NCBI GenBank assembly: GCA_040079795.1
Contig: JBEBJQ010000001.1
Span: 62,001 to 126,000, forward strand
Reading direction: 5' to 3'
DNA length: 64,000 nt
DNA from: SXIZ01 sp040079795
Lineage (GTDB): Bacteria; Pseudomonadota; Gammaproteobacteria; Methylococcales; Methylomonadaceae
The notes under the pieces are model-generated. The model saw only the letters and a program-made list of their open reading frames with translations. It was not told where the DNA came from and made no database searches. A program made the position numbers and the translations under genes. This document shows, one piece after another, positions 17,742 to 27,600 of this stretch. Numbering within the stretch: the stretch's first letter is position 1; every line of letters begins with the position of its first letter.

Positions 17742-20700
17742 TGGCTAATTTGATTCGCTTCGCGTTAAGCCAGCGCATCCTCATTTTGTTAGCGGTTTTT
17801 TTGTTGGCGGGTGGCGGTTATTATGCGTTTAAACACATTCCCATTGATGCGTTTCCTGAAGTCTCACCTACCCAGGTGAAAATTATTGTTAAAGCGGCAG
17901 GGATGACCCCTGAAGAGGTAGAGGCCAGGATTACTGCACCCATTGAAGTCGAGCTGTTAGGCATTCCACATCAAACCATGCTGCGCTCCATTGCTAAATA
18001 CGCCCTGACGGATATCACGGTTGATTTTGCCGAGGGCACCGATATTTTTTGGGCGCGGCAACAGATAGCCGAACGTTTGAACACCTTGTGGGGCAATTTA
18101 CCAGCAGGCGTGAGCGGCGGCATTGCGCCTATGACGACGCCATTAGGTGAAATGTATATGTTTACTGTCGAAGGCGGCGGTTTGAGTCTTATGGAGCGCA
18201 GGGATTTATTGGATTGGGTCATTCGCCCCGCCCTACGCACGGTATCCGGGGTGGCTGACGTCAATTCACTGGGTGGATTGGTGAGAAGTTTTGAAGTTAT
18301 ACCGGACAATACCCGCCTATCGGCTAGAAATATCAGCATTGATAAATTAATGTCGGCGCTAGAACGTAATAACCGGAACGATGGGGCTGGCCGCTTGACA
18401 GACGGCGAAGAAGCCTTGATTGTTAGGGCGGAAGGCCGGATTAAAAACCTGGATGATGTCCGGACTATCGTGGTGGATAACAATAACGGCATTCCAATCA
18501 CGGTAAGTGATGTTGCGGAGGTGAAGATCGGCGCGTTAACCCGTTATGGCGCGGTCAGTAAGAACGGTGAAGGGGAAGCCGTAACCGGTTTGGTGCTGAG
18601 TTTACGGGGTGCAAATGCCCGGCAAACCATTGCCGGAATTGAGAAAAAATTGGCTGATATTAGCGCAGCTTTTCCGAAAGGGGTTACCGCCAAGGTTTTT
18701 TATAATCGCGGCAATCTGGTGGATAAAGCGGTAGATACGGTTTTTCATGCCTTGCTGGAAGCCATTGTGCTGGTGGTGATCTTGCTGATTTTATTTTTAG
18801 GGGATTTGCGGGCGGCATTAACGGTTGCCTTGGCATTACCGTTGGCGGCTTTATTTACCTTTATATTGATGAATGCTATGGGGATGTCGGCTAACCTTAT
18901 GAGCTTAGGCGGGTTGGCGATTGCAATCGGTATGCTGGTTGATGCTGCAGTAGTGGTGGTTGAAAATCTCATTACGCATCTGGCGCATACTGAAAAAGCC
19001 AAGCGTTTGCCACGGCTGCATGTTATATATCGTGCCACCCGCGAAGTTGCCGCGCCCGTGACCTCCGGGATTTTAATTATTATTATCGTGTTTTTGCCGT
19101 TGCTAACTTTGCAGGGTTTGGAAGGCAAGTTATTTACACCGGTGGCTTTAACCATCGTTTTTGCGTTAAGTGGCTCGTTGATTTTATCGCTTTCGGTGAT
19201 TCCGGTCATTGCGTCCTATTTATTAAAAGAGGTTTCGCACGAAGAGCCGTGGTTGCCCAGACAACTCCAAAAACTGTATCAACCGGCACTGTTATGGTGT
19301 TTGGGAAATAGTAAAAAAGTCTTTGTTGGCGCTGGGGCGCTTTTGCTTGCTACCGGTGTCGTGTTTTCGCAAATTGGCAGTACTTTTATGCCCACGATGG
19401 ATGAGGGCGATATTATTGTGCAATTGGAAAAGTTACCGTCGATTACCCTGGAGCAATCAGTGGTACTGGATGGGCAGGTGCAAAAAAATCTGCTGAAGCA
19501 TATTCCTGAAATAGCCACCGTAGTCTCACGGGTCGGTTCGGATGAATTGGGGCTTGATCCGATGGGCTTAAATGAAACCGACACTTTTTTGGTGCTAAAA
19601 CCTAAAGAGCAGTGGCGCATGCCCAGTAAAGAGGCATTAATTGAAGATATTCGTAAAGTAATGGCGCAAACACCGGGTATTGCCTTTGGCTTTACGCAGC
19701 CTATTGAAATGCGGGTGTCAGAAATGCTGACCGGTACCCGAGGGGATGTTGCCATTAAATTATTTGGCCCGGATCTGACGGTGCTAAATGAAAAATCGTT
19801 ACAAATTGCCGAGGTGTTAAAACACATTACCGGCTCCAGCGATGTGTTTGCTAAACAAAATAGCGGTATGCAATTTTTACAATTGACTATTGATAAATTG
19901 GCTGCCGGACGTTTGGGACTAGATAGTGACAGTGTTGAAACTCTGTTACGCGCTCAGATAGAAGGCTTAAATCTGGGTATTGTGCAAGAAGGCATTAAAC
20001 GCACACCGCTTATTTTGCGTGGCAACAGTGATACCTCAAATTTTGAAAACTTACAAATTGCCTTGCCGAATGGCGGGCATGCGCCGATCACAGCGATTGC
20101 AAAATTGGCTAAGGTCGAAGGTGTGGTTGGTATTGGCAGGGAAAAAGGCCAACGTTTTGTGGTAGTGCGGAGTAATGTACAAGATCGCGATTTAGTGGGC
20201 TTTGTGGATGAGGCCCGCAAAAAAGTCGCTGAACAAGTGCCATTGCCCATTGGCTATACGCTTGAATTTGGTGGTCAGTTTGAAAACCAGCAACGCGCAG
20301 CGGCAACCTTATCGCTGGTGGTGCCTATTTCGTTGGGGCTGATTTTTTTATTATTGTTTTCAACCTTTGGCTCAGTGCGTCAGGCGATTTTGGTATTATC
20401 GAATATTCCGTTAGCGATGGTAGGGGGGGTATTTGGACTGTGGGTGTCGGGTGAGTATTTATCCGTACCCGCCTCGGTCGGATTTATTGCCTTGTTGGGG
20501 ATTGCGGTACTGAATGGCGTGGTGATGGTGAGCTATTTTAATCAACTATTAGTGCTGGGTATGGATTTGACGAAAGTGGTTACCCTGGGATCTTCCAGAC
20601 GCTTACGCCCGGTGTTAATGACCGCGAGTATCGCTGCTTTCGGCTTGATTCCGCTGTTATTTGCAACTGGTCCGGGCTCTGAAATCCAAAGGCCACTTGC

Positions 20701-20815
20701 CATTGTCGTAATTGGGGGACTGGTATCGTCTACGTTTTTAACGTTATTTTTATTGCCGATTTTGTTTAAATTATTTGGCGTAGCCAAAAGTGGCGAAACA
20801 GGGGTTAAGCTATGA
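17741..20815 (+). CDS. Heavy-metal efflux RND transporter, CusA/CzcA family
   Basis: Proton-driven inner-membrane pump of 1024 residues with the usual 12-helix, two-porter-loop layout (HIPIDAFPEVSPTQV near residue 31; GREKGQRFVVVRSNVQ in the second half). In helix 4 the motif is AIGMLVDAAVVVVEN with D401 and E408. The first Asp of the CzcA DFG motif is replaced, as in CusA-type pumps, which hints at monovalent or atypical cation use; this is inference. The gene starts in the TAATG overlap with the adaptor stop and ends in an ATGA overlap with the DUF3240 gene. Confidence 0.92.
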   Translation: MANLIRFALSQRILILLAVFLLAGGGYYAFKHIPIDAFPEVSPTQVKIIVKAAGMTPEEVEARITAPIEVELLGIPHQTMLRSIAKYALTDITVDFAEGTDIFWARQQIAERLNTLWGNLPAGVSGGIAPMTTPLGEMYMFTVEGGGLSLMERRDLLDWVIRPALRTVSGVADVNSLGGLVRSFEVIPDNTRLSARNISIDKLMSALERNNRNDGAGRLTDGEEALIVRAEGRIKNLDDVRTIVVDNNNGIPITVSDVAEVKIGALTRYGAVSKNGEGEAVTGLVLSLRGANARQTIAGIEKKLADISAAFPKGVTAKVFYNRGNLVDKAVDTVFHALLEAIVLVVILLILFLGDLRAALTVALALPLAALFTFILMNAMGMSANLMSLGGLAIAIGMLVDAAVVVVENLITHLAHTEKAKRLPRLHVIYRATREVAAPVTSGILIIIIVFLPLLTLQGLEGKLFTPVALTIVFALSGSLILSLSVIPVIASYLLKEVSHEEPWLPRQLQKLYQPALLWCLGNSKKVFVGAGALLLATGVVFSQIGSTFMPTMDEGDIIVQLEKLPSITLEQSVVLDGQVQKNLLKHIPEIATVVSRVGSDELGLDPMGLNETDTFLVLKPKEQWRMPSKEALIEDIRKVMAQTPGIAFGFTQPIEMRVSEMLTGTRGDVAIKLFGPDLTVLNEKSLQIAEVLKHITGSSDVFAKQNSGMQFLQLTIDKLAAGRLGLDSDSVETLLRAQIEGLNLGIVQEGIKRTPLILRGNSDTSNFENLQIALPNGGHAPITAIAKLAKVEGVVGIGREKGQRFVVVRSNVQDRDLVGFVDEARKKVAEQVPLPIGYTLEFGGQFENQQRAAATLSLVVPISLGLIFLLLFSTFGSVRQAILVLSNIPLAMVGGVFGLWVSGEYLSVPASVGFIALLGIAVLNGVVMVSYFNQLLVLGMDLTKVVTLGSSRRLRPVLMTASIAAFGLIPLLFATGPGSEIQRPLAIVVIGGLVSSTFLTLFLLPILFKLFGVAKSGETGVKL

Positions 20816-21117
20816 GTGCGCAGGAATATTTAGTGACGCTTAATGTGCCTCCTGGTATTGAAGGCTCGATTGTCGATAGATTGTTGTTATTGGAAGTGGA
20901 GCGTGGATTCAGTAGTTTTCCGGTCAGTGCGCATCACCATCTAAATAGTGGCCTCACCCTAACAGAACAGGTCACTGGCAGGCATAAAGAAATTCGTTTT
21001 CAAATTTACGTACCCGCAGAGGGATTGGCAGATTTATTAGCGCAATTGCGTCAGGAGTTTTCTGGCGCCAATATTCATTACTGGGTTTTGCCCATTATTG
21101 AGCAGGGTGTTATATGA
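20812..21117 (+). CDS. DUF3240 family protein
   Basis: Cytosolic 101-residue protein fitting the DUF3240 family, small ferredoxin-like-fold proteins repeatedly encoded next to CzcA/CusA-type pumps. A SAHHHLNSGLTLTEQVTGR stretch (about residues 39-57) carries three consecutive histidines that could bind metal. It overlaps the pump gene by four bases and closes the operon. A PII-like regulatory or metal-sensing role is often suggested for such proteins but cannot be shown here. Confidence 0.78.
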   Translation: MSAQEYLVTLNVPPGIEGSIVDRLLLLEVERGFSSFPVSAHHHLNSGLTLTEQVTGRHKEIRFQIYVPAEGLADLLAQLRQEFSGANIHYWVLPIIEQGVI

Positions 21118-21270
21118 TGGCGTGAGGCTAACTATCTTGTTATGCTACCGAAGTGGTTTTCTACTATAGGTTTGACAGGCAATAGCTGTGTAGGGACGTA
21201 CAAATGCGTATCTACCAGCAGTCATTTTAAGTCGCTACACTTTGCTATTTGTGCATTTATCGAGGCTATC

Positions 21271-21627
21271 ATGCTTAAAACATTACATTTAACCCTTATT
21301 TTTTTCTCGCTAGCTGGCTTTGTAGGGCGCGTATTGCTCTCCGAATTTAAACCGGAAGCCTTACAAAACAAGCTCAGTAAAATTGCCCCGCATGTGCTGG
21401 ATACGTTACTCATTATCAGTGGTGTAGCGTTGATTGTAATGGGTGGTTGGCTGGATAGGGATTTTGGCTGGATCATCAGCAAGTTTTTCATGTTGCTGGC
21501 CTACATAGCGTTGGGGGTTCTGTGTATGCACAACCGTGGGCCAAAGCGCTGGTTGGCGTTCGCGGGGGCGCTGGGTTGCTTTGTGTACATTTTTGTTATC
21601 GCAATCACCAAAAACGGTTTTATTTGA
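21271..21627 (+). CDS. SirB2-family membrane protein
   Basis: The ATG at 21271, preceded by GAGG, gives a 118-residue protein with four hydrophobic helices (about residues 3-20, 42-60, 66-84 and 95-113), a GGWLDRDFGWI loop and a KLLAYI-like FFMLLAYIALGVLCM third helix typical of SirB2 invasion-gene-expression homologues. The open frame extends upstream to 21142, but that part is not conserved-looking. Biochemical function is unknown. Confidence 0.8.
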   Translation: MLKTLHLTLIFFSLAGFVGRVLLSEFKPEALQNKLSKIAPHVLDTLLIISGVALIVMGGWLDRDFGWIISKFFMLLAYIALGVLCMHNRGPKRWLAFAGALGCFVYIFVIAITKNGFI

Positions 21628-21801
21628 ACTTTCTGACATTTTTTTTTTGTTGATCTATACTTATCGGCGTGGTGCTTGCGTGAGGTTTTACAGCAAGGTA
21701 GAAAGTGTTGTTCAGGTTGTGCCTGTTTGAAAATAGTTATTCGCAGGGTGCAGCGCCGAGAGCCGCTTTGATTTTATTATTTATTTTGAAGATTTGAGTA
21801 T

Positions 21802-22611
21802 ATGAAAATGGATACCCGGTTACTGGAAAATAGAGGCGACGCAGTTTTGACGTTGGCGTTTGCAGTAGCTTTTTTAATGAATGCCAATGCAGCCGTAGCT
21901 GATATAAGCGCGGACACGGATACTATTTTAAACTGGGCAGAACAGAGGTTCCCCGATATTTTACCTTCCCATCAGGCCACCCAAACGCTGAGTCCCTGGT
22001 TATATCGGGCTTATGCCAGTACGGATTTTTATACAGGCATTAATACCCAGGATAATAAGGTTTACTACATAACCGGAAACGCGCTACGAAAAGGGGAAAG
22101 CCCTGTTTTATTTGATACTGTGGCTAATGCCCTGAAGTTGGTAACTCCTTCAGCCCCTCCTTCTGGAAAAGTGTGTGATGTGTCGAAAATCTCGACAGGG
22201 CATACGCTTACTCAGGCCGGTAATGTGCTTAAAGTATCTACTAAGACCTGTATTCCTGAGCCGGATAATCTCGATTACTGTCCACAACAAGCCATGGAAA
22301 ACGGTATTTCGATTAAAACCACTAAGGACGTTACGGTTACCACGAATGGAGAATCTGAGGTAATTAATGTGGTTTCATGTACAAAAAATGCCTCATCCGA
22401 TTCGTCGACGCCCATTATTGAGATGGATGTTTGCTACACTGATGACAGCACGCCGCCAGTAAGCTCAAAAGCGCAGGGGAAAATTGTTTATGAACAAGTT
22501 GAAGATTGTTTAAAAACCAATGCCTCTACCGTGGAGGATATTTTCAATGACGAGTTTTGGGTCAATACTGGCGAGGGTTTTGTTAAACTCAAAAAACTGG
22601 GCCTTAAATGA
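21802..22611 (+). CDS. Secreted cysteine-containing protein of unknown function
   Basis: A 269-residue protein with a signal peptide (hydrophobic residues about 15-31, probable cleavage after AAVA). Residues about 36-110 match a recurring proteobacterial extracytoplasmic module: NWAEQRFPDILP, then YRAYASTDFYTGIN and VYYITG. The C-terminal half contains eight cysteines spaced as likely disulfide pairs (CDVSK, CIPEPDN-DYC, VVSCTK, MDVCYT, VEDCLK). It stands alone, with its own presumptive promoter upstream. I do not recognise a function. Confidence 0.6.
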   Translation: MKMDTRLLENRGDAVLTLAFAVAFLMNANAAVADISADTDTILNWAEQRFPDILPSHQATQTLSPWLYRAYASTDFYTGINTQDNKVYYITGNALRKGESPVLFDTVANALKLVTPSAPPSGKVCDVSKISTGHTLTQAGNVLKVSTKTCIPEPDNLDYCPQQAMENGISIKTTKDVTVTTNGESEVINVVSCTKNASSDSSTPIIEMDVCYTDDSTPPVSSKAQGKIVYEQVEDCLKTNASTVEDIFNDEFWVNTGEGFVKLKKLGLK

Positions 22612-22636
22612 ATTACTAGCGAGTAATAGGGCGCAT

Positions 22637-24763
22637 TCAGTTCTGAAGCGCAGATCTTACACAGCGTAATACACCGTAACTGTAAGCGCCTGAGAAAGCA
22701 TCAAACACTGGCTTAAGCGCACTGTTTTGTGCTTCGGGCAACTTTAGTAAGGCTTCTTGAATTAAAGTAATCTCCGCAGGGGGTAAGTCCACAACCTCCT
22801 GCAAAACTACTGAGCCTTCTTTCATCGCTTCAGACAGGTGCAGGTAAATCGTATCCATCTTTAATTGCCGCTGTTTGGCGATTTGCTCGACGTCATACCC
22901 GAGTCTAAATAAGGCAACGGATTCTGCGACGGTATCTTTTAAGCCAATTGGACCTTGTGTTCCTTGGTTAAATGCTGCAATAACCGCTAAAAATTGCGCA
23001 CCGTATAATTCCAGTTTTCGCGCCCCTACGCCTGAGAGTTGAGCCAGTTGTTGTAGGGTTAAAGGTTTTGCTTCCATCATTGCCATCAACGTGGCGTCAT
23101 GAAAAATGACATAAGGCGGTACATCCTGTCCGCTGGCAATCTCTTTACGTTTTGTACGTAAAGCGTCCCATAATTCAGTATCGCGTGCGACCGTTAAGCG
23201 GGATTTGTTTTTTACGGTGGAAGTGGTTTTAGAGGGTTGCAAATCCTGGCGTAACATTAATTGCTGTTCACCCCGTAAAATCGGACGGCATTGTGGGTTC
23301 AACCTTAATCCCCCAAATCCTTCTAAATCTACTTCGACTAAACCGCGCGCAATCAACTGGCGGAACACCGAGCGCCATTGTTGCTCATCCAAGGCTTTGC
23401 CAATACCGAAGGTAGATAACTTATCATGGCCTAAACTTTTGACCCGTTCATTGACTTTGCCCAGCAAAACATCCAATAAGTGCCCGACGCCAAAACGCTG
23501 CCCAGTGCGGTAAATGCAAGATAACGCTTGTTGCGCAACGATAGTCCCATCCCAGGTTTGTGCCGGTTCCAAACAGCTATCGCAATTGCCGCAGGGTTGC
23601 TCAAGTGTATCGCCAAAATAACTGAGCAGACTTTGCCTGCGGCAACTGACTTGCTCACATAACGCCAGCATGGCATCCAGTTTATGCAGTTCCACACGCT
23701 TGTGCAGCTCGTCGGCATTGGAGTTGCCCAGCATTTGCCGGAGCGTGATAACGTCTTGTAAACCATAGGCCATCCAGGCATTTGCAGGCAAGCCGTCGCG
23801 TCCTGCGCGCCCAGTTTCTTGGTAATAAGCTTCAATACTTTTGGGTAAATCCAAGTGTGCTACAAAACGGACATTGGGTTTATCAATGCCCATTCCAAAG
23901 GCAATGGTAGCGACGATAATGACCCCTTCTTGCATTAAAAATTGATGTTGATTTTTTTGGCGAGCTTGCGGCGACATGCCGGCATGATAGGGTAAAGCAC
24001 GCATCCCTTTATTGCGTAACCATTCGGCGGTAGCATCGACTTTATTGCGGGATAAACAATAGACAATCCCAGCATCCCCCACATGTTCTGCATTAATAAA
24101 GTTTAACAATTGCTGCCGGGCATTGTCCTTTTGCACAATCCGATACCGAATATTCGGGCGATCAAAGCCGCTAATGAATAAGTGTGCTTGTTCTAAAGCG
24201 AGCCGCTGAATGATTTCCTGGCGGGTTTTTTCATCGGCGGTCGCGGTTAAAGCAATGCGGGGGACGCTGGGGAAACGTTCGTGCAAGATGGAAAGTTGTA
24301 AATAATCTACCCGAAAGTCGTGCCCCCATTGGGAAACGCAATGCGCTTCATCAATCGCAAACAAATTAATCTGGCAGCGCTGCAACAAGGCTAGCGTACG
24401 TTCTGAATTGAGCCGCTCGGGGGCAATGTAAAGTAAATCCAGTGAGTTATTAAGCAAACGCCGTTCGATTTGTTGATTTTCTTCATAGTTCTGCGTGGAA
24501 TTTAAAAATGCCGCTTGCACACCGGATTGATGCAAGGCACTGACTTGATCCTGCATCAGCGCGATCAAGGGCGAAATAACAATGCCGACCCCTGGTTTAA
24601 CCAAAGCGGGAATCTGGTAGCACAACGATTTACCGCCGCCAGTGGGCATTAAGACTAAGGCATCCCGACCGGCTAATATTTCCTCAATAACCGCTTGTTG
24701 TTGTCCCCTAAAGTGCTCGTAACCAAATATGTTACGGAGTATTTTGTGTGCCTGATCAATCAC
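22637..24763 (-). CDS. recQ: ATP-dependent DNA helicase RecQ
   Basis: Superfamily 2 3'-5' DNA helicase acting in RecF-pathway recombination and replication-fork repair. The 708-residue protein has Walker A TGGGKSLCYQ (K45), a DEAH box in FAIDEAHCVSQWGHDFR, motif VI QETGRAGRDG, the RQC zinc site (cysteines in CEQVSC and CGNCDSC), winged helix, HRDC domain near residues 530-605 and a further C-terminal extension. It is about 100 residues longer than E. coli RecQ, which the extension explains. The ATG at 24763 is the conserved start. Confidence 0.97.
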   Translation of the reverse strand: MIDQAHKILRNIFGYEHFRGQQQAVIEEILAGRDALVLMPTGGGKSLCYQIPALVKPGVGIVISPLIALMQDQVSALHQSGVQAAFLNSTQNYEENQQIERRLLNNSLDLLYIAPERLNSERTLALLQRCQINLFAIDEAHCVSQWGHDFRVDYLQLSILHERFPSVPRIALTATADEKTRQEIIQRLALEQAHLFISGFDRPNIRYRIVQKDNARQQLLNFINAEHVGDAGIVYCLSRNKVDATAEWLRNKGMRALPYHAGMSPQARQKNQHQFLMQEGVIIVATIAFGMGIDKPNVRFVAHLDLPKSIEAYYQETGRAGRDGLPANAWMAYGLQDVITLRQMLGNSNADELHKRVELHKLDAMLALCEQVSCRRQSLLSYFGDTLEQPCGNCDSCLEPAQTWDGTIVAQQALSCIYRTGQRFGVGHLLDVLLGKVNERVKSLGHDKLSTFGIGKALDEQQWRSVFRQLIARGLVEVDLEGFGGLRLNPQCRPILRGEQQLMLRQDLQPSKTTSTVKNKSRLTVARDTELWDALRTKRKEIASGQDVPPYVIFHDATLMAMMEAKPLTLQQLAQLSGVGARKLELYGAQFLAVIAAFNQGTQGPIGLKDTVAESVALFRLGYDVEQIAKQRQLKMDTIYLHLSEAMKEGSVVLQEVVDLPPAEITLIQEALLKLPEAQNSALKPVFDAFSGAYSYGVLRCVRSALQN

Positions 24764-24787
24764 GACTTAAGTCCTGTCCTTGATGCG

Positions 24788-25681
24788 TTAAGCAGTATTT
24801 GCTGCGAAATAGTGAATTAAAAACGCCACAAAGGTACTTAGCTTTGCAGGGAGAAAGCGTCTTTGCAGATAGGTCGCATAAATGGCCAGGGATGAAATTC
24901 GGTAATTCTGCAAAATTTCAATTAACTGCCCTTGTGCCAAATAGTTTGCGACCGATATTTCGGGGGCTTGCGTGATGCCCATGCCTAATGCAGCCGCTTG
25001 ACATAAGGCTCGGCCATTGTTGGAGGCAAAGTGCCAGTTGGGTTTAATTTTAGTTTCGAGATGATTAACATTAAACAACCAATAATCCTTATGGGGTGTG
25101 CCATTGTAATGCAAACACCGATGCGTGGTGAGTTCATCAATGTGCTGAGGTTGGCCATGTTTGGCAATGTAAGCAGGCGACGCATAGGTACACAATTTTG
25201 TGGCGGCAATCTTTTTAGCAACCACGCCTAAATCCAGCTGGTCGGTGACCAAAATAGACAAGTCGTAATTGCCTTCACTTAAATTGACATGACAATTATC
25301 CAGGGTCATCGATATTTTTACATCGGGATACTCACGCTGGTAAGCCTCTATTGCAGGTACCAAGTAAATGCCACCAAAATCAATGGGTGCGCTGATTTTT
25401 AAAGTACCTTTAATATGTCGACCCAATTGTGAAGTGTATTCATCCAACTCCGAGAAATCATCCAGCAACTGTTTACTGCGGTGATAATATAATTCACCTG
25501 CTTCGGTCATGCTTAGTTGCCGGGTGGTGCGATTTAATAAATTAACGCCCAGGGATTCTTCAAGATGGCCCAGGTATTTACTGATCATCATGGCTGAGAG
25601 ATGCATTTCACGCGCGACCGCTGCAAACGAGCCGAGTTCAACAATCCGACAAAACACTTGAATGTTATTTAATTTATCCAT
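24788..25681 (-). CDS. LysR-family transcriptional regulator
   Basis: A 297-residue regulator with an N-terminal winged HTH (FAAVAREMHLSAMMISKYLGHLE, residues about 18-40, then RTTRQLSMTEAG) and a periplasmic-binding-protein-like effector domain. The sequence style is that of the proteobacterial CrgA/DsdC-like LysR group. It lies divergent from the carbonic anhydrase gene with about 187 bases between the starts, so it may regulate that gene or itself; the ligand is unknown. Confidence 0.9.
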   Translation of the reverse strand: MDKLNNIQVFCRIVELGSFAAVAREMHLSAMMISKYLGHLEESLGVNLLNRTTRQLSMTEAGELYYHRSKQLLDDFSELDEYTSQLGRHIKGTLKISAPIDFGGIYLVPAIEAYQREYPDVKISMTLDNCHVNLSEGNYDLSILVTDQLDLGVVAKKIAATKLCTYASPAYIAKHGQPQHIDELTTHRCLHYNGTPHKDYWLFNVNHLETKIKPNWHFASNNGRALCQAAALGMGITQAPEISVANYLAQGQLIEILQNYRISSLAIYATYLQRRFLPAKLSTFVAFLIHYFAANTA

Positions 25682-25867
25682 GTTAGCTGTTTTTTATAAA
25701 CTGTTAGTTTATATTGTATAAATTTATAGCGCTATTTAAAACCCTGGTTTATTGGAGTAAACTCGGTGTGCTTGAAAATCCTAAATCCTCCTGGGTGTTT
25801 GTTAGCTTTCAATAAGACAGCAGGAGGTTCTGATATTAACAATAATAATGAAAGGCGTGAGAGTGCT

Positions 25868-26449
25868 ATGAGTAAAATTCTACATGAAGTATTAGCGGCA
25901 AATAGAGAGTATGTAAATGATTTTGGCGTTAAAGGTGAACTACCTTTGCCACCGGGCAGGAGTTTTGCAATCTTGACCTGTATGGATGCGCGTTTGGATC
26001 CTGCTAAATACGCCGGGCTATCGGAAGGTGATGCGCATGTTATCCGCAATGCCGGAGGACGTGCAAGCGATGATGCGATCCGTTCTTTAGTAATTTCCTA
26101 TAAATTATTAGGTACCCGCGAATGGTTTGTTATTCACCATACTAATTGCGGCATGGAGCTGTTTACTGACGAGATCATGCGCGGCTTGTTAAACAGTAGC
26201 TTAAAAACCGCTTCTATTGATGCTTCTGGTTGGCATGATTGCTGTGAGGGCCATGGTTCTGCAGAAGGTAACTATATTGATTGGCTGACTATAAAAGATC
26301 AGGAATCCAGTGTACTGGAAGATGTTACCCGTATTAAAAATCATCCGTTGGTGCCTTCAGATATCCCTGTTTACGGTTATATTTACGATTGCAAAACCGG
26401 TCGCTTGATCGAAGTGCCTGCTGCAACACAAGCGGGTAAATGTAGCTAA
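25868..26449 (+). CDS. Beta-carbonic anhydrase
   Basis: Zinc enzyme interconverting CO2 and bicarbonate, probably supplying bicarbonate to carboxylases such as PycA. With the ATG at 25868 the protein is 193 residues, the size of the short beta-class enzymes of actinobacteria and methylotrophs. Zinc ligands C38, H91 and C94 (CMDARLD and HHTNC) and the D40-R42 dyad are present. The C-terminal half has a distinctive WHDCCEGHG segment with extra cysteines. Divergent from the LysR gene. Confidence 0.9.
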   Translation: MSKILHEVLAANREYVNDFGVKGELPLPPGRSFAILTCMDARLDPAKYAGLSEGDAHVIRNAGGRASDDAIRSLVISYKLLGTREWFVIHHTNCGMELFTDEIMRGLLNSSLKTASIDASGWHDCCEGHGSAEGNYIDWLTIKDQESSVLEDVTRIKNHPLVPSDIPVYGYIYDCKTGRLIEVPAATQAGKCS

Positions 26450-26526
26450 AATGACGCCACCCTGTTCGCATATAACGCTGTGGACAGGGTTTCAAAAAAA
26501 TCCAAGGTCTCTTGCAAATGAAGCTT

Positions 26527-27594
26527 TTAGGTCGTACCAACGCCTAACAAGGCCGCCATAATATTACGCTGGATTTCAGAAGCGCCTGAAAACAAGCGGC
26601 TAGCCATTGCATCCAGCACCAAATGAGACAGCCGGTTATCAATTTCCAATCCCCGCGCGCCCATAATTTGAATAGCATCCAGACTGGATTGCAAAAACGA
26701 TTCACTGGCCAATAATTTGGTTTGCGCACTTGCTAGCGTAATGCGTTTACGATCGTCTTTTAGCCGCGCACATTCATTCAGCCATAGGCGGATAGTATCT
26801 AAACGCAACTGCATATCCGCAATTTTATGGCTGATTGCCTGATTATGGCCCAAGGGCTTATCGTTAACTTTGCGTTCCCGGCTAAAGCGAATAACCTCGC
26901 TCAATTGCCAGTGCATAATGCCACTGATGCCTGCAAAAATAAATGCCCGTTCCAGCTCTAAAGCACTTTGGATCATCATTGCGCCAGCCCCAAGCGAACC
27001 TAATTGGCGGTTGCTGGGAATAAAGCACTGCTCCAGCACTACATCGCCCATGGTTGCAGTCGCACAACCGCTCACTTGGGTTTGAGCGGTAAACTGCGCA
27101 CCGGCATCGTCTTTTTTGACAATGAACGCGGATAACTGCTGATTAAGCCTGGCATAAATAATTAATACGTCAGCAATAGGCGTATTGGTAATATAGCGTT
27201 TACAGCCAGTTAGGTGAAAACCACCCGCCGTGGCACTGGCGAGGGTGTTAATAGCATTAAGGTCAGAGCCGCCTTCAGGCTCGGTGATTGCATGCCCCCC
27301 AATGAGTTGACCGTTTAATAAATCCGGCAGCCAGCATTGCTGCTGTTCCGCCGTGCCGTAAATGAGTAGCGGAAAAATAGCCCCCCAAACATGTGCATTG
27401 ATTGATAACACCAGCCCTGTGTCAAGGCATTCCAGACCCAAGGCCGCATGTGCCTGTACCAGTTGCTGAAAAGTATCACCCAGCCCGTTAAACTCAACCG
27501 GAATGGCATGTTTCAGCAAGCCTTGTTGCGCATAGTATTGCAAGCGTAGCTTAGTTGCAGGGTGGTCGCCGATTGGCGGGAGTCGATTATTCAT
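26527..27594 (-). CDS. Acyl-CoA-dehydrogenase-like flavoenzyme, possibly acting on a carrier-bound amino acid
   Basis: A 355-residue FAD enzyme of the acyl-CoA dehydrogenase fold (EPEGGSDL near residue 105; FSGASEIQRN near 335). The classical catalytic Glu of the YEG motif is replaced by S336. A Glu is present at E215 in ALELERAF, the position used by isovaleryl-CoA dehydrogenase and by the prolyl-carrier-protein dehydrogenases of pyrrole pathways (PltE/PigA/RedW). The gene is six bases downstream of an amino-acid-AMP ligase gene, the same pairing as in pyrrole biosynthesis. Substrate assignment is inference; a plain acyl-CoA dehydrogenase is the alternative. Confidence 0.7.
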   Translation of the reverse strand: MNNRLPPIGDHPATKLRLQYYAQQGLLKHAIPVEFNGLGDTFQQLVQAHAALGLECLDTGLVLSINAHVWGAIFPLLIYGTAEQQQCWLPDLLNGQLIGGHAITEPEGGSDLNAINTLASATAGGFHLTGCKRYITNTPIADVLIIYARLNQQLSAFIVKKDDAGAQFTAQTQVSGCATATMGDVVLEQCFIPSNRQLGSLGAGAMMIQSALELERAFIFAGISGIMHWQLSEVIRFSRERKVNDKPLGHNQAISHKIADMQLRLDTIRLWLNECARLKDDRKRITLASAQTKLLASESFLQSSLDAIQIMGARGLEIDNRLSHLVLDAMASRLFSGASEIQRNIMAALLGVGTT

Positions 27595-27600
27595 GGAAGG

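Noticed and set aside
26334..26540. Missing carrier protein gene for the adenylation/dehydrogenase cassette
   Set aside because: The only downstream frame opposes the carbonic anhydrase C-terminus and lacks the GxxS phosphopantetheine motif.
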